Assembly (NCBI GenBank): GCA_013003075.1
Contig: JABDLJ010000040.1
Location: 1 to 59,622 of the forward strand
From: Paracoccaceae bacterium
GTDB taxonomy: Bacteria > Pseudomonadota > Alphaproteobacteria > Rhodobacterales > Rhodobacteraceae
DNA: 59,622 bases
Direction of reading: 5' to 3'
The translations under genes were made by a program, and so were the position numbers. The number at the start of each line of letters is the position of its first letter. Positions within the stretch are counted from its first letter, which is position 1. Below are positions 8,965 through 18,888 of the stretch, piece after piece. The notes below the pieces were generated by a model, which saw nothing but the letters and a program-made list of their open reading frames with translations, did not search any database and was not told the DNA's origin.

Positions 8965-9630
8965 TCATCCGATCAGACGCGCGACCACCGCGCCCAGTTG
9001 GTCGTAATGCGGCAAAAGTGCCTCGGGCTCCAGCTTGGCCACCCGGTCGCCCTCGGGCCCGAAGGTCACCAGGACCGAGGCCACCCCTGCGGCGCGCGCG
9101 GTTTCGCGGTCGGTCACGGTATCGCCCACCAGAAGCGAGCGCGCCATGTCGCCGCCCAGCAGCGCCACGGTGTGGCGATAGGGCGCGGGATCGGGCTTGC
9201 TGACGTCCAACGTGCCGGCGCCGACAAGCGCATCGAACATGCCCCGAACGCCGAGGCGGAACAGCAGCGTATCGGCCAGCGCGTGCGGCTTGTTGGTGCA
9301 CACGCCCACCTTGTAGCCATCGACATGCAGCTGCGCGATGGCCGCCAGCGCGCCGGGATAAAGCGCCGTGTGCCGGTCGATATCGGCCTCGTAGGCGGTC
9401 AGAAGGCGCGGGTATTGCGCGTCCACGACATCTTCGCCCGCGCCCGGATCGACCCGCGACAGCCCCAGCCGCAGCATCGCGCGCCCGCCGCGGAAGGCGG
9501 TGGCGGCATCGGCCTTGGGATCAAGCACATCGCCATGCCCCAGATCGCGGAAACAGGCATTGGCCGCGGCGATCAGATCGGCGCTGGTATCCGCCAAAGT
9601 TCCGTCAAGATCGAAGACTACAGTCCGCAC
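8965..9630 (-). CDS. gph: HAD-family phosphoglycolate phosphatase-like hydrolase
   Basis: 221 residues from GTG at 9630, which follows AAAGGAAC. Motif I is VVFDLDGTLADT with nucleophile D7 and acid D9; motif II is GVCTNKP; motif III/IV is KPDPAPYRHT followed by LLVGDTVTDRETARAAG. This is the arrangement of phosphoglycolate phosphatases, which detoxify 2-phosphoglycolate, although other small phosphate esters are possible. It is divergent from glmU with 125 nt between the starts. Confidence 0.85.
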   Translation of the reverse strand: MRTVVFDLDGTLADTSADLIAAANACFRDLGHGDVLDPKADAATAFRGGRAMLRLGLSRVDPGAGEDVVDAQYPRLLTAYEADIDRHTALYPGALAAIAQLHVDGYKVGVCTNKPHALADTLLFRLGVRGMFDALVGAGTLDVSKPDPAPYRHTVALLGGDMARSLLVGDTVTDRETARAAGVASVLVTFGPEGDRVAKLEPEALLPHYDQLGAVVARLIG

Positions 9631-9755
9631 AGCCTGTTCCTTTGGCAATAAACCGCCAGTGATGTAACGTGGCGAAAAGACTTGTGATGCGCACGCCTCT
9701 TGCGAGACGGCGCTCAAGGCGTAAAACGGCCGGGCCAAAAAGGAAAGAGCAGTCA

Positions 9756-11114
9756 ATGGCGACCCAGCTAATCGTTCTTGCCGCCGGGCAAGGCACGCGC
9801 ATGCAGTCCGATCTGCCCAAGGTCCTGCACCGGCTTGGCGGTGCGCCGCTGTTTGCCCATGCGCTGGCGGCCGGTGCCGCGCTTGACCCCGAGCGTACGG
9901 TTCTGGTGACCGGCCACGGCGCCGCGGGCGTGGCAGAGGCCGTCGCCGAAATCGACCCCCGGATCGTCATCGTCGAGCAAGACCAGCAGCTTGGCACCGC
10001 CCATGCGGTGCGCATGGCGGCCGCCGCGCTGGCCGGCGCCGAGGGCGATGCCATCGTGCTTTATGGCGACACGCCGCTGATCCGGCCGCAGACGCTTCAG
10101 GCGATGATCGCCGCGCGCAAGGCGGGCCATGCGGTGGTCGTGCTTGGCTTCGAAGCCGCCGATCCGGCGCGCTATGGCCGGCTGGTGATGGACGGCCGGG
10201 AGCTGACGCGCATCGTGGAATTCAAGGACGCCAGCGCCGACGAGCGACAGATTACGCTGTGCAACAGCGGCGTTGTGGCCGCCGATTGCGCCACGCTTTT
10301 CGATCTGATCGCCGAGGTCGGCAACCACAACGCCTCGGGCGAGTACTACCTGACCGACATCGTGGAGATCGCGCGGGCGCGCGGGCTGTCGGCCACCGCC
10401 GTCACCTGCCCCGAAGAAGAAACGCTGGGCGTCAACTCGCGCGCCGATCTCGCGGCGGCCGAGGCCGCCTTCCAAACCCGCCGCCGCGCCGAGGCGCTGG
10501 AGGACGGGGTCACGCTGGTGGCGCCCGAGACGGTCTATTTCTCGCATGACACCGTGATCGGCCGCGATGCGCTGGTCGAGCCCAACGTGGTTTTCGGCCC
10601 CGGCGTCAGCGTCGAGACCGGCGCCCGGATCCGCGCCTTCAGCCATCTGGAAGGCGCGCATGTCGGCCGGGGCGCGATCGTCGGCCCCTTCGCCCGGCTG
10701 CGGCCCGGGGCCGAGCTGGCCAACGAGGCCCGGATCGGCAATTTCGTCGAGATCAAGAACGCCCAGGTCGGCGAAGGCGCCAAGGTCAACCACCTGACCT
10801 ATATCGGCGATGCACGCATCGGCGAGGCCGCCAATGTCGGCGCCGGCACCGTGACGTGCAATTACGACGGCGTGGCCAAGCACCTGACCGAGATCGGCGC
10901 GCGCGCGTTCATCGGCTCGGACACGATGCTGGTGGCGCCGGTGCGGGTCGGCGATGACGCGATGACCGCAACCGGATCGGTGATCACCGAAGACGTCCCG
11001 GACGGCGCCATGGCCGTGGCCCGGGCGCGGCAGACCAACAAACCGGGTCTGGCGGTCAAATTGTTCGAAAAGTTAAGGGCTGCCAAGGCAAAACGGCTGA
11101 AGGATCGAGGCTGA
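9756..11114 (+). CDS. glmU: Bifunctional GlmU: UDP-GlcNAc pyrophosphorylase / GlcN-1-P acetyltransferase
   Basis: Makes UDP-GlcNAc from GlcN-1-P, acetyl-CoA and UTP for peptidoglycan, lipid A and surface sugars. 452 residues. The N-terminal pyrophosphorylase domain begins LIVLAAGQGTRMQSDLPKVL; the C-terminal left-handed beta-helix carries hexapeptide repeats from about residue 255, with NFVEIKNAQVGEGAKVNHLTYIGDA containing the acetyltransferase active-site region. The ATG at 9756 is preceded by AGGAAAGAG. The stop overlaps the glmS start (TGATG), so the two are translationally coupled. Confidence 0.97.
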   Translation: MATQLIVLAAGQGTRMQSDLPKVLHRLGGAPLFAHALAAGAALDPERTVLVTGHGAAGVAEAVAEIDPRIVIVEQDQQLGTAHAVRMAAAALAGAEGDAIVLYGDTPLIRPQTLQAMIAARKAGHAVVVLGFEAADPARYGRLVMDGRELTRIVEFKDASADERQITLCNSGVVAADCATLFDLIAEVGNHNASGEYYLTDIVEIARARGLSATAVTCPEEETLGVNSRADLAAAEAAFQTRRRAEALEDGVTLVAPETVYFSHDTVIGRDALVEPNVVFGPGVSVETGARIRAFSHLEGAHVGRGAIVGPFARLRPGAELANEARIGNFVEIKNAQVGEGAKVNHLTYIGDARIGEAANVGAGTVTCNYDGVAKHLTEIGARAFIGSDTMLVAPVRVGDDAMTATGSVITEDVPDGAMAVARARQTNKPGLAVKLFEKLRAAKAKRLKDRG

Positions 11115-12931
11115 TGTGCGGAATTGTGGGCATACTGGGCGACCATGAGGCCGCCCCGACGCTGGTCGAGGCGCTGCGGCGGCTGGAATATCGCGGCTAT
11201 GACAGCGCCGGGATCGCCACCGTGAACGAGGGCAAGCTCGACCGGCGGCGCGCGGTGGGCAAGCTGGTCAACCTTGCCGATCTTCTGGTGCACGAGCCCC
11301 TTCTGGGCAAGTCCGGCATCGGCCACACCCGCTGGGCAACCCACGGCGCGCCGAATGTGCAAAACGCCCACCCGCACAAATCGGGCCCCGTGGCGGTGGT
11401 GCATAACGGGATCATCGAGAACTTCCGCGCGCTGCGCGAGGACCTGGCCGAAAAAGGCTATGGCGCCGAGACCGATACCGACACCGAGACCATCGCGATG
11501 CTGGCGCAGTCCTTCATCGACCAGGGGCTGGCGCCGCGCGATGCCGCCGAGCAGACCATCGCCCGGCTGGAAGGCGCGTTCGCGCTGGCGTTTCTCTTCG
11601 ACGGCGAAGAGGACCTGATCATCGCCGCGCGCAAGGGCTCTCCGCTGGCGGTGGGGCATGGCAAGGGCGAGATGTACCTTGGCTCGGACGCCATCGCATT
11701 GGCGCCGCTGACCGAGAAGATCACCTATCTCGAAGAAGGCGACTGTGCCTTCCTCACCCGCGCGGGCGTCGAGATCAAGGACAAGAACGGCGCCCGCGCC
11801 AACCGCCCGGTCAAGACCGTGCGGATCGACACCGCGCGGGTCGAAAAGGGCGGGCACAAGCATTTCATGGCCAAGGAGATCGCCGAGCAACCCACCGTCG
11901 TGGCCGAGGCGCTGGCGCATTACCTGACCGAGGATGGCAGCATCGAGATCCGCGAGGGCGACCTCGATTTCTCGCGCTTCGACCGGATCGTCATGGTGGC
12001 CTGCGGCACCGCGTTCTATGCCTGCCTGACGGCGAAATACTGGTTCGAGCAGACCGCGCGGGTGCCCGTCGAGGTCGATATCGCCTCTGAGTTCCGGTAT
12101 CGCGAGCCGCCGATCGGCGCAAACACGCTGGCGATCTTCGTCAGCCAGTCCGGCGAGACCGCCGATACGCTGGCCGCCTTGCGCTATTGCGAAGCGCACG
12201 CGATGACGCTGGCGGTGGTGAACGTGGCCGAAAGCTCGATCGCGCGCGAGGCGGACCTGGCGCTGCCGATCCTGGCCGGCGCCGAGATCGGGGTCGCCTC
12301 GACCAAGGCCTTTGCCTGCCAGCTGACCGTGCTGGCGCTGCTGGCGCTGAAGGCGGCGGGCGACCGGGGCGAGATGGACGCCGCGGCCACCGCGCACAGC
12401 CTTGAAGAGTTCCGCCGCGTGCCGGGCCTTATCGCCCAGGCGCTTGGCGCGGACGCCGATATCCGCAAGATCGCCAAGAAGCTGGCGGAGGCGCAGGATA
12501 TCCTCTTTCTGGGCCGCGGCGCGATGTATCCGCTGGCGATGGAGGGCGCGCTGAAGCTGAAGGAGATCAGCTATATCCATGCCGAGGGCTATGCCAGCGG
12601 CGAGCTGAAACACGGGCCGATCGCGCTTATCGACCGGCAGGTGCCGGTGATCGTCATGGCGCCGTTCGACAGCCTGTTCGACAAGACCGTCTCGAACATG
12701 CAAGAGGTGATGGCGCGGGCCGGCAGGGTGCTCTTGATCACCGATCCGCAAGGTGCGGCCGCGGCCGCAGAGGGCACCTGGGGCGTCATCGGGATGCCGA
12801 GCGTGCCGGAGTTCTTCGCGCCGCTCCTCTATGCGGTCCCGGCGCAGCTTCTGGCCTATCACACGGCGGTCGCCAAGGGGACGGATGTGGACCAGCCGCG
12901 CAACCTGGCCAAGTCGGTGACGGTGGAGTGA
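11114..12931 (+). CDS. glmS: Glutamine-fructose-6-phosphate aminotransferase (isomerizing)
   Basis: Forms GlcN-6-P from fructose-6-P and glutamine, the entry to amino-sugar synthesis. 605 residues. MCGIVGILGD gives the N-terminal nucleophile Cys; the glutaminase domain spans about 1-230. Two SIS domains follow (SQSGETADT near residue 345 and ASTKAFACQ near 397), and the C-terminus DQPRNLAKSVTVE is diagnostic. The gene overlaps glmU by 1 nt and the next gene by 4 nt. No glmS ribozyme or other leader is possible because of the overlap. Confidence 0.97.
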   Translation: MCGIVGILGDHEAAPTLVEALRRLEYRGYDSAGIATVNEGKLDRRRAVGKLVNLADLLVHEPLLGKSGIGHTRWATHGAPNVQNAHPHKSGPVAVVHNGIIENFRALREDLAEKGYGAETDTDTETIAMLAQSFIDQGLAPRDAAEQTIARLEGAFALAFLFDGEEDLIIAARKGSPLAVGHGKGEMYLGSDAIALAPLTEKITYLEEGDCAFLTRAGVEIKDKNGARANRPVKTVRIDTARVEKGGHKHFMAKEIAEQPTVVAEALAHYLTEDGSIEIREGDLDFSRFDRIVMVACGTAFYACLTAKYWFEQTARVPVEVDIASEFRYREPPIGANTLAIFVSQSGETADTLAALRYCEAHAMTLAVVNVAESSIAREADLALPILAGAEIGVASTKAFACQLTVLALLALKAAGDRGEMDAAATAHSLEEFRRVPGLIAQALGADADIRKIAKKLAEAQDILFLGRGAMYPLAMEGALKLKEISYIHAEGYASGELKHGPIALIDRQVPVIVMAPFDSLFDKTVSNMQEVMARAGRVLLITDPQGAAAAAEGTWGVIGMPSVPEFFAPLLYAVPAQLLAYHTAVAKGTDVDQPRNLAKSVTVE

Positions 12932-13614
12932 GCCCCGCGGCGGCACTGGCGCAGCTTACCGCCAAGGCCAACCCCGCAAAAGCCGCCGAGATGGCGCGCT
13001 ATCACAAGGCGAGCCGGGTCTATCTTGGCCTTGCCAATCCCCAGCTCGATGCACTGGTGAAAGACTGGCGCGCGGCGCTGGATACCGATCAGCGCGTGGC
13101 GCTGGCATCGGGGCTTTGGGACAGCGACATCCACGAGGCGCGGATCGCCGCGGCCAAGCTGCTGACGCAGGCGCGTATCCGCCCCGATGACACGGCCGCC
13201 TGGCGGCTGATCGCCTCGTGGGTGCCAAGCTTCGATGCCTGGGCGGTGGCCGACCATGCCTCGATCGCGGGGCAAAAGCGGCTGGTGTGGCAGCCGGCGC
13301 GGCTGGACGAGGTCGAGGGCTGGACGCGCTCGGGCCATATGTGGACCCGCCGGGCGGCGCTGGTGATGACCCTGCCCTGGACCAAGCAGCGCGATCCCAA
13401 GCCTCAGGAGCGGGCCGCGCGCGAGCGCATTCTGGGATGGGCGGCGGGCTATGTCTCGGATCCCGAGTGGTTCATTCAAAAGGCGGTGGCCTGGTGGCTG
13501 CGCGATCTGTCGAAACGCGATCCGGACCGGGTGCGCGGCTTTCTGGCCGAGCATGGCGACGCGATGAAGCCCTTTGCCCGCAAGGAGGCGGCGCGGGTGA
13601 TGGACAAGGGCTGA
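12928..13614 (+). CDS. DNA alkylation repair protein (AlkD-like, HEAT-repeat)
   Basis: 228 residues from a GTG overlapping the glmS stop (GTGA). The sequence is almost wholly helical with Trp- and Arg-rich repeats (GLWDSDIHEARIAAAKLL, SGHMWTRRAALVMTLPW, WFIQKAVAWWLRDLSKRDP), typical of AlkD/AlkC-type glycosylases that excise 3-methyladenine and 7-methylguanine. Its coupling to glmS is probably an accident of packing rather than function. Confidence 0.85.
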   Translation: MSPAAALAQLTAKANPAKAAEMARYHKASRVYLGLANPQLDALVKDWRAALDTDQRVALASGLWDSDIHEARIAAAKLLTQARIRPDDTAAWRLIASWVPSFDAWAVADHASIAGQKRLVWQPARLDEVEGWTRSGHMWTRRAALVMTLPWTKQRDPKPQERAARERILGWAAGYVSDPEWFIQKAVAWWLRDLSKRDPDRVRGFLAEHGDAMKPFARKEAARVMDKG

Positions 13615-14081
13615 GCGCGCCACCGAGGCGCTGCGCCGCCCTTGCGGGCGATCCGGGCGGGATCCGGCTTTGCGGGGCCGCCAAAAGCCCACGAAATGAT
13701 GTCCCGAACCTTTCGCCGGCCGCCCGCGCACGGCGTTGCGGCCTGCGCGCGGAGCCGGCGGCAGGATGTGCATATTTGAAGACCAAAGATGGCCCGGGCC
13801 CGGCATCGCGCTCGATGTCGCGCCCTGGAGCCGATGGGTTCTTTCTGCCTGCTGGAGTGAGGCGGCGCCGCCCCGGAGGGCCAGCGATCTTGTCATTGAA
13901 CCGGGTCGCCCCGGCGTTCGCGGGGGATGCCACCCCCAATGCCGGCGTCACGAACCCCGAAAATGTGCCCGGGCCTGTGATCGCTTGCCGTGTTGCCGCG
14001 AGGGTCTGCCCCCCGCGTGGTACCAATGCCGGTTCTAGGCGGCGGCCGTTTCGATCCGGTGACCGGGCCGAACGTTGCGCC
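13615..14081. other. Gene-free spacer between convergent genes
   Basis: 467 bp between the AlkD-like gene and the acyl-CoA synthetase gene, both of which end here. Open frames exist on both strands but encode Pro/Arg/Gly-rich sequence with no recognisable domain, as expected from GC-rich noncoding DNA. The only structured element I see is a copy of the gene-end repeat at 13754-13792 (core CATATTTGAAGACC...GATGG). Confidence 0.6.
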
Positions 14082-15725
14082 CTAGCGGTAAGCCTCGCGC
14101 AGGGCGCGGCGCATGATCTTGCCGGTGGGCGTCATCGGCAGCGTAGAGGCGAATTCCACCCGGCGCGGGGCGGCATGGGGGCTGACCTTCTCGCGCACCC
14201 GGGCGATCAGGCGCTCGGCCGCGCCATCGCGCAAAGCCCCCTCGCGCAGGACCACGACGGCGGTGACGATCTCGGTGCGGACCGGATCGGGCAGCCCGAC
14301 GGCGGCGGCCATCACCACGTCGGCATCGCCGATCAGGCAGTTTTCGATTTCGGTCGGCCCGATCCGGTAGCCTGCGCTGGTGATGATATCGTCGTCGCGG
14401 GCGACATAGGTAAAATAGCCCGCGTCGTCGCAGGTGCCGAGATCGCCGGTGCAAAGCCAGTCGCCGCGATACTTGGCGCGGGTCTTTTCGGGCTGGTTCC
14501 AGTAGCCGAGAAACATCACCGGGTCGGGCGCGCGCACCGCGATCTCGCCGGTCTCGCCCGGCGCGAGCGGCGCGCCATCCGGCCCGATGATCGCCACCTG
14601 ATGGCCCGGTACGGCCCGGCCCATGGCGCCTGGCTTGTGACAGCCCGCGCCATGGCAGCTTGACACCACCAGGTTGCATTCTGTCTGCCCGTAGAGCTCG
14701 TTGATCGGCGCGCCGAGCGCGGTCATCCCCCAGTCGAAGAGATCCGCCCCGAGGCTTTCGCCGCCCGAGCCGATCGAGCGCAGGTCCGGGCCTTGCGGCA
14801 CTGCCGTCTGCCGCATCAGTTTCAGCGCCGTGGGCGGCAGGAAGATATTGCGGATGCCCATGTCGCGGATCAGGCGGAAAGCGGCATCGGGGTCGAACCT
14901 GGCAAACCGGTGCGAGATGAGCGGCACGCCGTGGTAGAGGCACGGCAGCGCGAGATCCATCAGCCCGCCGATCCAGGCCCAATCGGCCGGCGTCCAGCCG
15001 ACATCGCCGGGTTGCGGCAAAAGCTCGTGATGCAACTCGACCGAGGGCAGATGCCCCAGAAGGTAGCGATGCGCGTGCAAAGCGCCCTTCGGCGGGCCGG
15101 TGGTGCCGGAGGTATAGATCAGGCAAGCAGGATCGTCCGGGCCGGTCGGGGCCGCGGTGATGTTTTCTTGCGCGGCGTCGATCTCGGCCCAGAACCCGCG
15201 GACCCCGTCAGGTCCCGGCCCGGTCCCGGTGCCGGTGACATAGATCTCGCGCAGCGCGGGCAGATCGGCGGCGAGGCCTTGGACCCTGCCGAGCGAGACC
15301 GGATCGCAGACCAGCGCAGAGGCGCCGCTGTCGCCGAGGCGGTAGGCCAGCGCATCGGGGCCGAAGAGGGTGACCATCGGCAGTACGATCGCGCCCAGCT
15401 TGTAGGCGGCGAAATGCGCGATCATCACTTCGGGCCCTTGCGGCAGAACAAGCGCCACCCGGTCGCCGCGCCGCACCCCGCGCGCCGCAAGCGCGTTTGC
15501 AAGCCGGTTCGAGGCCGATCTCAGGGCACCGTAACTCCAGCCGGTGACCGATCCGTCCTGCCCGACATGGCGGATCGCCACGCGGGCCGGCTCTGCCCGC
15601 GCCCAGGCGTCGCAGCAGACCTCGGCGATGTTGAACCGCTTCGGTACGCGCCAGCGAAAGCCGCGCAGATGGGTGTCCCAGTCCGCGCCCTTCTGGTTGG
15701 CGGTGGTGATTGCGCGCGGCGGCAT
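14082..15725 (-). CDS. AMP-binding acyl-CoA synthetase
   Basis: ATP-dependent activation of a carboxylic acid to its CoA thioester. 547 residues. LIYTSGTTGPPKGALHAHR (about 212-230) is the P-loop-like A3 motif, ELYGQTECN the A5 region, GDWLCTGDLGTCD the A7 aspartate, and PTGKIMRRALREAYR supplies the catalytic lysine at the C-terminus. The overall form fits the acetyl/medium-chain acyl-CoA synthetase branch; the substrate is not determined. I chose ATG 15725; an in-frame TTG at 15761 is possible, and neither has a strong Shine-Dalgarno. Confidence 0.9.
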   Translation of the reverse strand: MPPRAITTANQKGADWDTHLRGFRWRVPKRFNIAEVCCDAWARAEPARVAIRHVGQDGSVTGWSYGALRSASNRLANALAARGVRRGDRVALVLPQGPEVMIAHFAAYKLGAIVLPMVTLFGPDALAYRLGDSGASALVCDPVSLGRVQGLAADLPALREIYVTGTGTGPGPDGVRGFWAEIDAAQENITAAPTGPDDPACLIYTSGTTGPPKGALHAHRYLLGHLPSVELHHELLPQPGDVGWTPADWAWIGGLMDLALPCLYHGVPLISHRFARFDPDAAFRLIRDMGIRNIFLPPTALKLMRQTAVPQGPDLRSIGSGGESLGADLFDWGMTALGAPINELYGQTECNLVVSSCHGAGCHKPGAMGRAVPGHQVAIIGPDGAPLAPGETGEIAVRAPDPVMFLGYWNQPEKTRAKYRGDWLCTGDLGTCDDAGYFTYVARDDDIITSAGYRIGPTEIENCLIGDADVVMAAAVGLPDPVRTEIVTAVVVLREGALRDGAAERLIARVREKVSPHAAPRRVEFASTLPMTPTGKIMRRALREAYR

Positions 15726-15850
15726 GGGCCGAGTATCGGCGGCCGGGCGGCCGGCGGTCAATCATCTTGCCGCCATCTTGCCGCGCATCTTACCGCGAGG
15801 CGGCGCGCAATCGGCTTGCCCCGCCGGCGCGGGGCGCATAGCTTGGCGCC

Positions 15851-16861
15851 ATGACCGAGGCCCCGCTCATCGACCCGTTCCAGCGCGCGATCAACTACCT
15901 GCGCGTCAGCGTGACCGACCGGTGCGATTTCCGCTGCGTCTATTGCATGTCCGAGAACATGACCTTTCTGCCCAAGAAAGAGCTTCTGACACTGGAAGAG
16001 CTGGACCGCATGTGCAGCACCTTCATCGATCTGGGCGTGGAAAAGCTGCGGATCACCGGCGGCGAGCCGCTGGTGCGCCGCGATATCATGACCTTCTTCA
16101 ACGCCATGGCGCGGCATCTGGAGCGCGGCGCATTGAAGGAGCTCACAGTGACGACGAACGGCTCGCAACTGGCGCGTTTCGCGGGCGATCTTCACGCGGC
16201 CGGAATGCGGCGGATCAACGTCTCGCTCGATACGCTAGACGAGGCGAAATTCGCCGAGGTCACCCGCTGGGGCCGCCTGCCCCAGGTGCTTCGCGGCATC
16301 GATGCGGCGCAACAGGCCGGGCTGCGGGTGAAGATCAATGTCGTCGCGATCAAGGGCTTCAACGAGGACGAGCTGTTTTCACTTGCCGAATGGTGCGCGG
16401 CGCGCGACATGGATCTGACTTTCATCGAGGTTATGCCGATGGGCGATATCGGCAATGAAAACCGGCTCGGCCAGTACTGGCCGCTGAAGGATCTGCGCGC
16501 GCGCCTTGCTGAAAGGTACACGCTCACCGATCTGGCCGAGCGCACCGGCGGTCCGGCGCGCTACGTGCGGCTTGAGGAGACCGGGCAGAAAATCGGCTTC
16601 ATCACGCCGCTGACGCATAATTTCTGCGAGAGCTGCAACCGGGTGCGCCTGACATGCACCGGCGCGCTTTACATGTGCCTCGGTCAAGAGGACATGGCCG
16701 ATCTGCGCGCCCCTCTGCGGTCTTTCCCCGAAACCGACGCACCGCTCAAGGAGGCGATCCGCGCCGCGATTTCGCTCAAGCCCAAGGGCCATGATTTCGA
16801 TTATTCGCGGCAACGGCCGGACGGGCAGATGTCGCGCCACATGAGCCACACGGGCGGATAG
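15851..16861 (+). CDS. moaA: GTP 3',8-cyclase MoaA (molybdenum cofactor synthesis)
   Basis: Radical SAM enzyme that converts GTP to 3',8-cyclo-7,8-dihydro-GTP, the first step of molybdopterin synthesis, with MoaC. 336 residues. The N-terminal cluster is C25-x3-C29-x2-C32 in [11 protein letters not shown]; the second [4Fe-4S] ligands are in [15 protein letters not shown]. The protein ends HTGG, the conserved double glycine tail. No other moa gene is in the window. A hairpin built from two gene-end repeats follows the stop. Confidence 0.97.
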   Translation: MTEAPLIDPFQRAINYLRVSVTDRCDFRCVYCMSENMTFLPKKELLTLEELDRMCSTFIDLGVEKLRITGGEPLVRRDIMTFFNAMARHLERGALKELTVTTNGSQLARFAGDLHAAGMRRINVSLDTLDEAKFAEVTRWGRLPQVLRGIDAAQQAGLRVKINVVAIKGFNEDELFSLAEWCAARDMDLTFIEVMPMGDIGNENRLGQYWPLKDLRARLAERYTLTDLAERTGGPARYVRLEETGQKIGFITPLTHNFCESCNRVRLTCTGALYMCLGQEDMADLRAPLRSFPETDAPLKEAIRAAISLKPKGHDFDYSRQRPDGQMSRHMSHTGG

Positions 16862-16869
16862 CTCCCGGG

Positions 16870-16949
16870 TTCATCTGGCCAGAAATACCTCCGCCGGAGG
16901 CACAAAAGTCTTCATGCCTCCGGCGGCGATATTTGAAACACTTGGATGG
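16870..16949. terminator. Bidirectional hairpin made of two facing gene-end repeats
   Basis: Between convergent moaA and amidohydrolase genes. The arms are 16883-16901 and 16916-16934: AAATACCTCCGCCGGAGGC and GCCTCCGGCGGCGATATTT, complementary apart from one extra G and one mismatch, with a 14-nt loop. Each arm extends outward into a 32-34 nt element sharing a GCCTCCGGCGG...TATTT...GATGR form. The same element recurs at 13754 and 56336. Confidence 0.75.
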
Positions 16950-16956
16950 TAAACCC

Positions 16957-18126
16957 TCAGCCCGATTTCAAGGGCAAGCGCTGCTCGGCCACCTCGACGA
17001 ACCACGAGCAGCCCTGCGGCAGCACCTCGTCGTTGAAATCATAGCCCGGCGTGTGGAGCGGTGCGACATCGCCGACGCCGAGATGGATATAGGCGCCGGG
17101 ACATTCGTTCAGCATGAAGCCGAAATCCTCGCCCCACATATAGATCGGCGCATCGGCGCATTCGCCGGTGACGGCGCGCGCGGCGGCGGCCGCATAGGCG
17201 GTCTCGGTCTCGGCATTGACCATCACCGGGTAGCCGCGCATGTAATCCAGCTCGGCCGCGCCGCCGAAGCTGCCGGCGATGCCGGTTGCCACCTCGGCCA
17301 TGCGGCGCTCGACCGCATCGCGGACGGCCTCGTCCATGGTGCGCACCGTGCCGCCGAGGGTCACCGCGTCCGAGATCACGTTATGCGCATTCGAGGACGC
17401 CTGCATCGTGGTGACCGAAATAACCATGGATTTGACCGGATCGAACTCGCGCGCGCGCAGGGCCTGCAGGCCCATGATCACCTGCGCGGCGATCACCACC
17501 GCGTCGGTTGTCTCGTGCGGGGTGGCGGCGTGGCCCGATTTGCCGGTGATGCGCAGTTTGAATTCGTCAGCGGCGGCGTAGAACGCGCCGGGGCGGATTG
17601 CGAAAGTGCCCGCCGCGCGGCCGGGGACGTTGTGCATGCCGTAGACCTCGTCGATCCCGAAGCGCTTCATCAGGCCGTCTTCGACCATCTCGCGGCCGCC
17701 GCCGCCGCCCTCTTCGGCGGGCTGGAAGATCACCACCACCGTGCCGTCGAAATTCCGCGTCTCGGCCAGGTAGCGGGCCGCGCCGAGCACCATCGTGGTG
17801 TGCCCGTCATGGCCGCAGGCATGCATCATTCCCGGCACCCTTGAGGCGTACGGGGCCCCCGTGGCCTCGGCGATCGGCAGCGCGTCCATGTCCGCCCTGA
17901 GCCCGATGCTGCGCCCCGAGGCGCGCGTGCGCCCGTGGATCACGCCCACCACGCCCGTGCGGCCAATCCCCTCGACCACCTCATCGCAGCCGAAGCCGCG
18001 CAGGTTTTCGGCAACGATCCCGGCGGTGCGGTGCACGTCGAAGAGCAGCTCTGGGTTTTCGTGAAAATCGCGGCGCCAGGCCAAAAGATCGGGCATCATT
18101 TCGGCAAATCGGTTGCGGACGGGCAT
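16957..18126 (-). CDS. M20-family amidohydrolase (hippurate hydrolase/N-acyl-amino-acid type)
   Basis: Metal-dependent hydrolase releasing amino acids from N-acyl conjugates. 389 residues. DLLAWRRDFHENPELLFD is the typical N-terminus; metal ligands are in MHACGHDGHTTMVLGAA and FQPAEEGGGGGREMVEDG, with the catalytic glutamate in the latter. MWGEDFGFMLNECPGAYIHLG is the C-terminal metal-binding segment. The ATG at 18126 follows AAGGAG; the frame upstream is not coding-like. Exact substrate unknown. Confidence 0.9.
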   Translation of the reverse strand: MPVRNRFAEMMPDLLAWRRDFHENPELLFDVHRTAGIVAENLRGFGCDEVVEGIGRTGVVGVIHGRTRASGRSIGLRADMDALPIAEATGAPYASRVPGMMHACGHDGHTTMVLGAARYLAETRNFDGTVVVIFQPAEEGGGGGREMVEDGLMKRFGIDEVYGMHNVPGRAAGTFAIRPGAFYAAADEFKLRITGKSGHAATPHETTDAVVIAAQVIMGLQALRAREFDPVKSMVISVTTMQASSNAHNVISDAVTLGGTVRTMDEAVRDAVERRMAEVATGIAGSFGGAAELDYMRGYPVMVNAETETAYAAAAARAVTGECADAPIYMWGEDFGFMLNECPGAYIHLGVGDVAPLHTPGYDFNDEVLPQGCSWFVEVAEQRLPLKSG

Positions 18127-18310
18127 CGGGCGCTCCTTTTTCGCGATGCGTCGCAACATGCAGCAGGGGCGCGCGGGGTCAAGAGCCGATCGCCCGATCG
18201 ACCTGTCGCAACCCCCCTTATGGGCGGCGCGCAAGCGACATGGCAGCGCCGCTTCAGTGGAGGGCCTTCGCCTTTGCCGGCCCGGATTTCCGCACGCCGC
18301 TTCTGCCGGC

Positions 18311-18346
18311 GGGCCATGCGATCGGTGCGGGCCATGCGATCGGTGC
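18311..18346. repeat. 18-bp perfect tandem duplication
   Basis: Two adjacent identical copies of GGGCCATGCGATCGGTGC, followed by a partial third (GGGC). Noncoding spacer. Confidence 0.9.
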
Positions 18347-18796
18347 GGGCCGGTGCGCCTGCGCGGGTATCGCCGGGTCCGCAGATGCCGGCCGAAGGGC
18401 GGCGCTTCGGGTTCTGACCGGCTGTCAAGCCGAACGAGGCATCATGCGTGCCGCTATTGGCCGGCAACGGCGCGGGCCAGCGCGCCGGCCATCCCCTTGC
18501 GGCCGGCCGCCGGGGATGCCCCAGAAGCCGTGGATTTGCGCCTTGGGCGCCGATCCGTCCTGATGGCCGGGGGCGCATCCATCACCGAAGGCGCGCTCAT
18601 GATCGCCGCCGCGAAGCGCGGCAGATGGCGGTTCAACTTTTCGCCCGGTGGCGGCGCGGGGCCGCCGACAACCGCGGCCTTGGGCGCGCCGGTCTTCCAT
18701 GACCCTTTGGGCGCCTGGGATGCATGGCGGGCACAACTCGTTGATCGAGCGCTTGCCGGTGTGCAGAACTTGCGGATGTCGGGCCGGGCATGGCCG

Positions 18797-18888
18797 GTCT
18801 GTCTGTCTGGCTGTCTGGCTGTCTGTCTGGATGGCTATCTGGCTGACTGGCTGGCTGGTTGGCTGGCTGATTGGCTGATTGGCTGTCT
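18797..18888. repeat. Degenerate tetranucleotide microsatellite, 23 in-phase units
   Basis: Twenty-three consecutive 4-nt units without a break in phase. Most are GGCT or GTCT, with variants GGAT, ATCT, GACT, GGTT and GATT. The composition and period are unlike anything else in the window. No gene reads through it with confidence. Confidence 0.9.

Noticed and set aside
10862-12946. 694-codon open frame antisense to glmS and glmU
   Set aside because: It is a shadow of strongly supported genes; composition (His/Arg/Gly-rich) and lack of domains are typical of antisense frames in GC-rich DNA. The same applies to the 872-codon frame at 23882-26500 (-) and the 775-codon frame at 54096-56423 (-).
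18797-18888. Possible CRISPR array
   Set aside because: Units are 4 nt, contiguous and without spacers; it is a microsatellite. The 13-19 bp tandem repeats elsewhere likewise have no spacers, and no cas genes are present.
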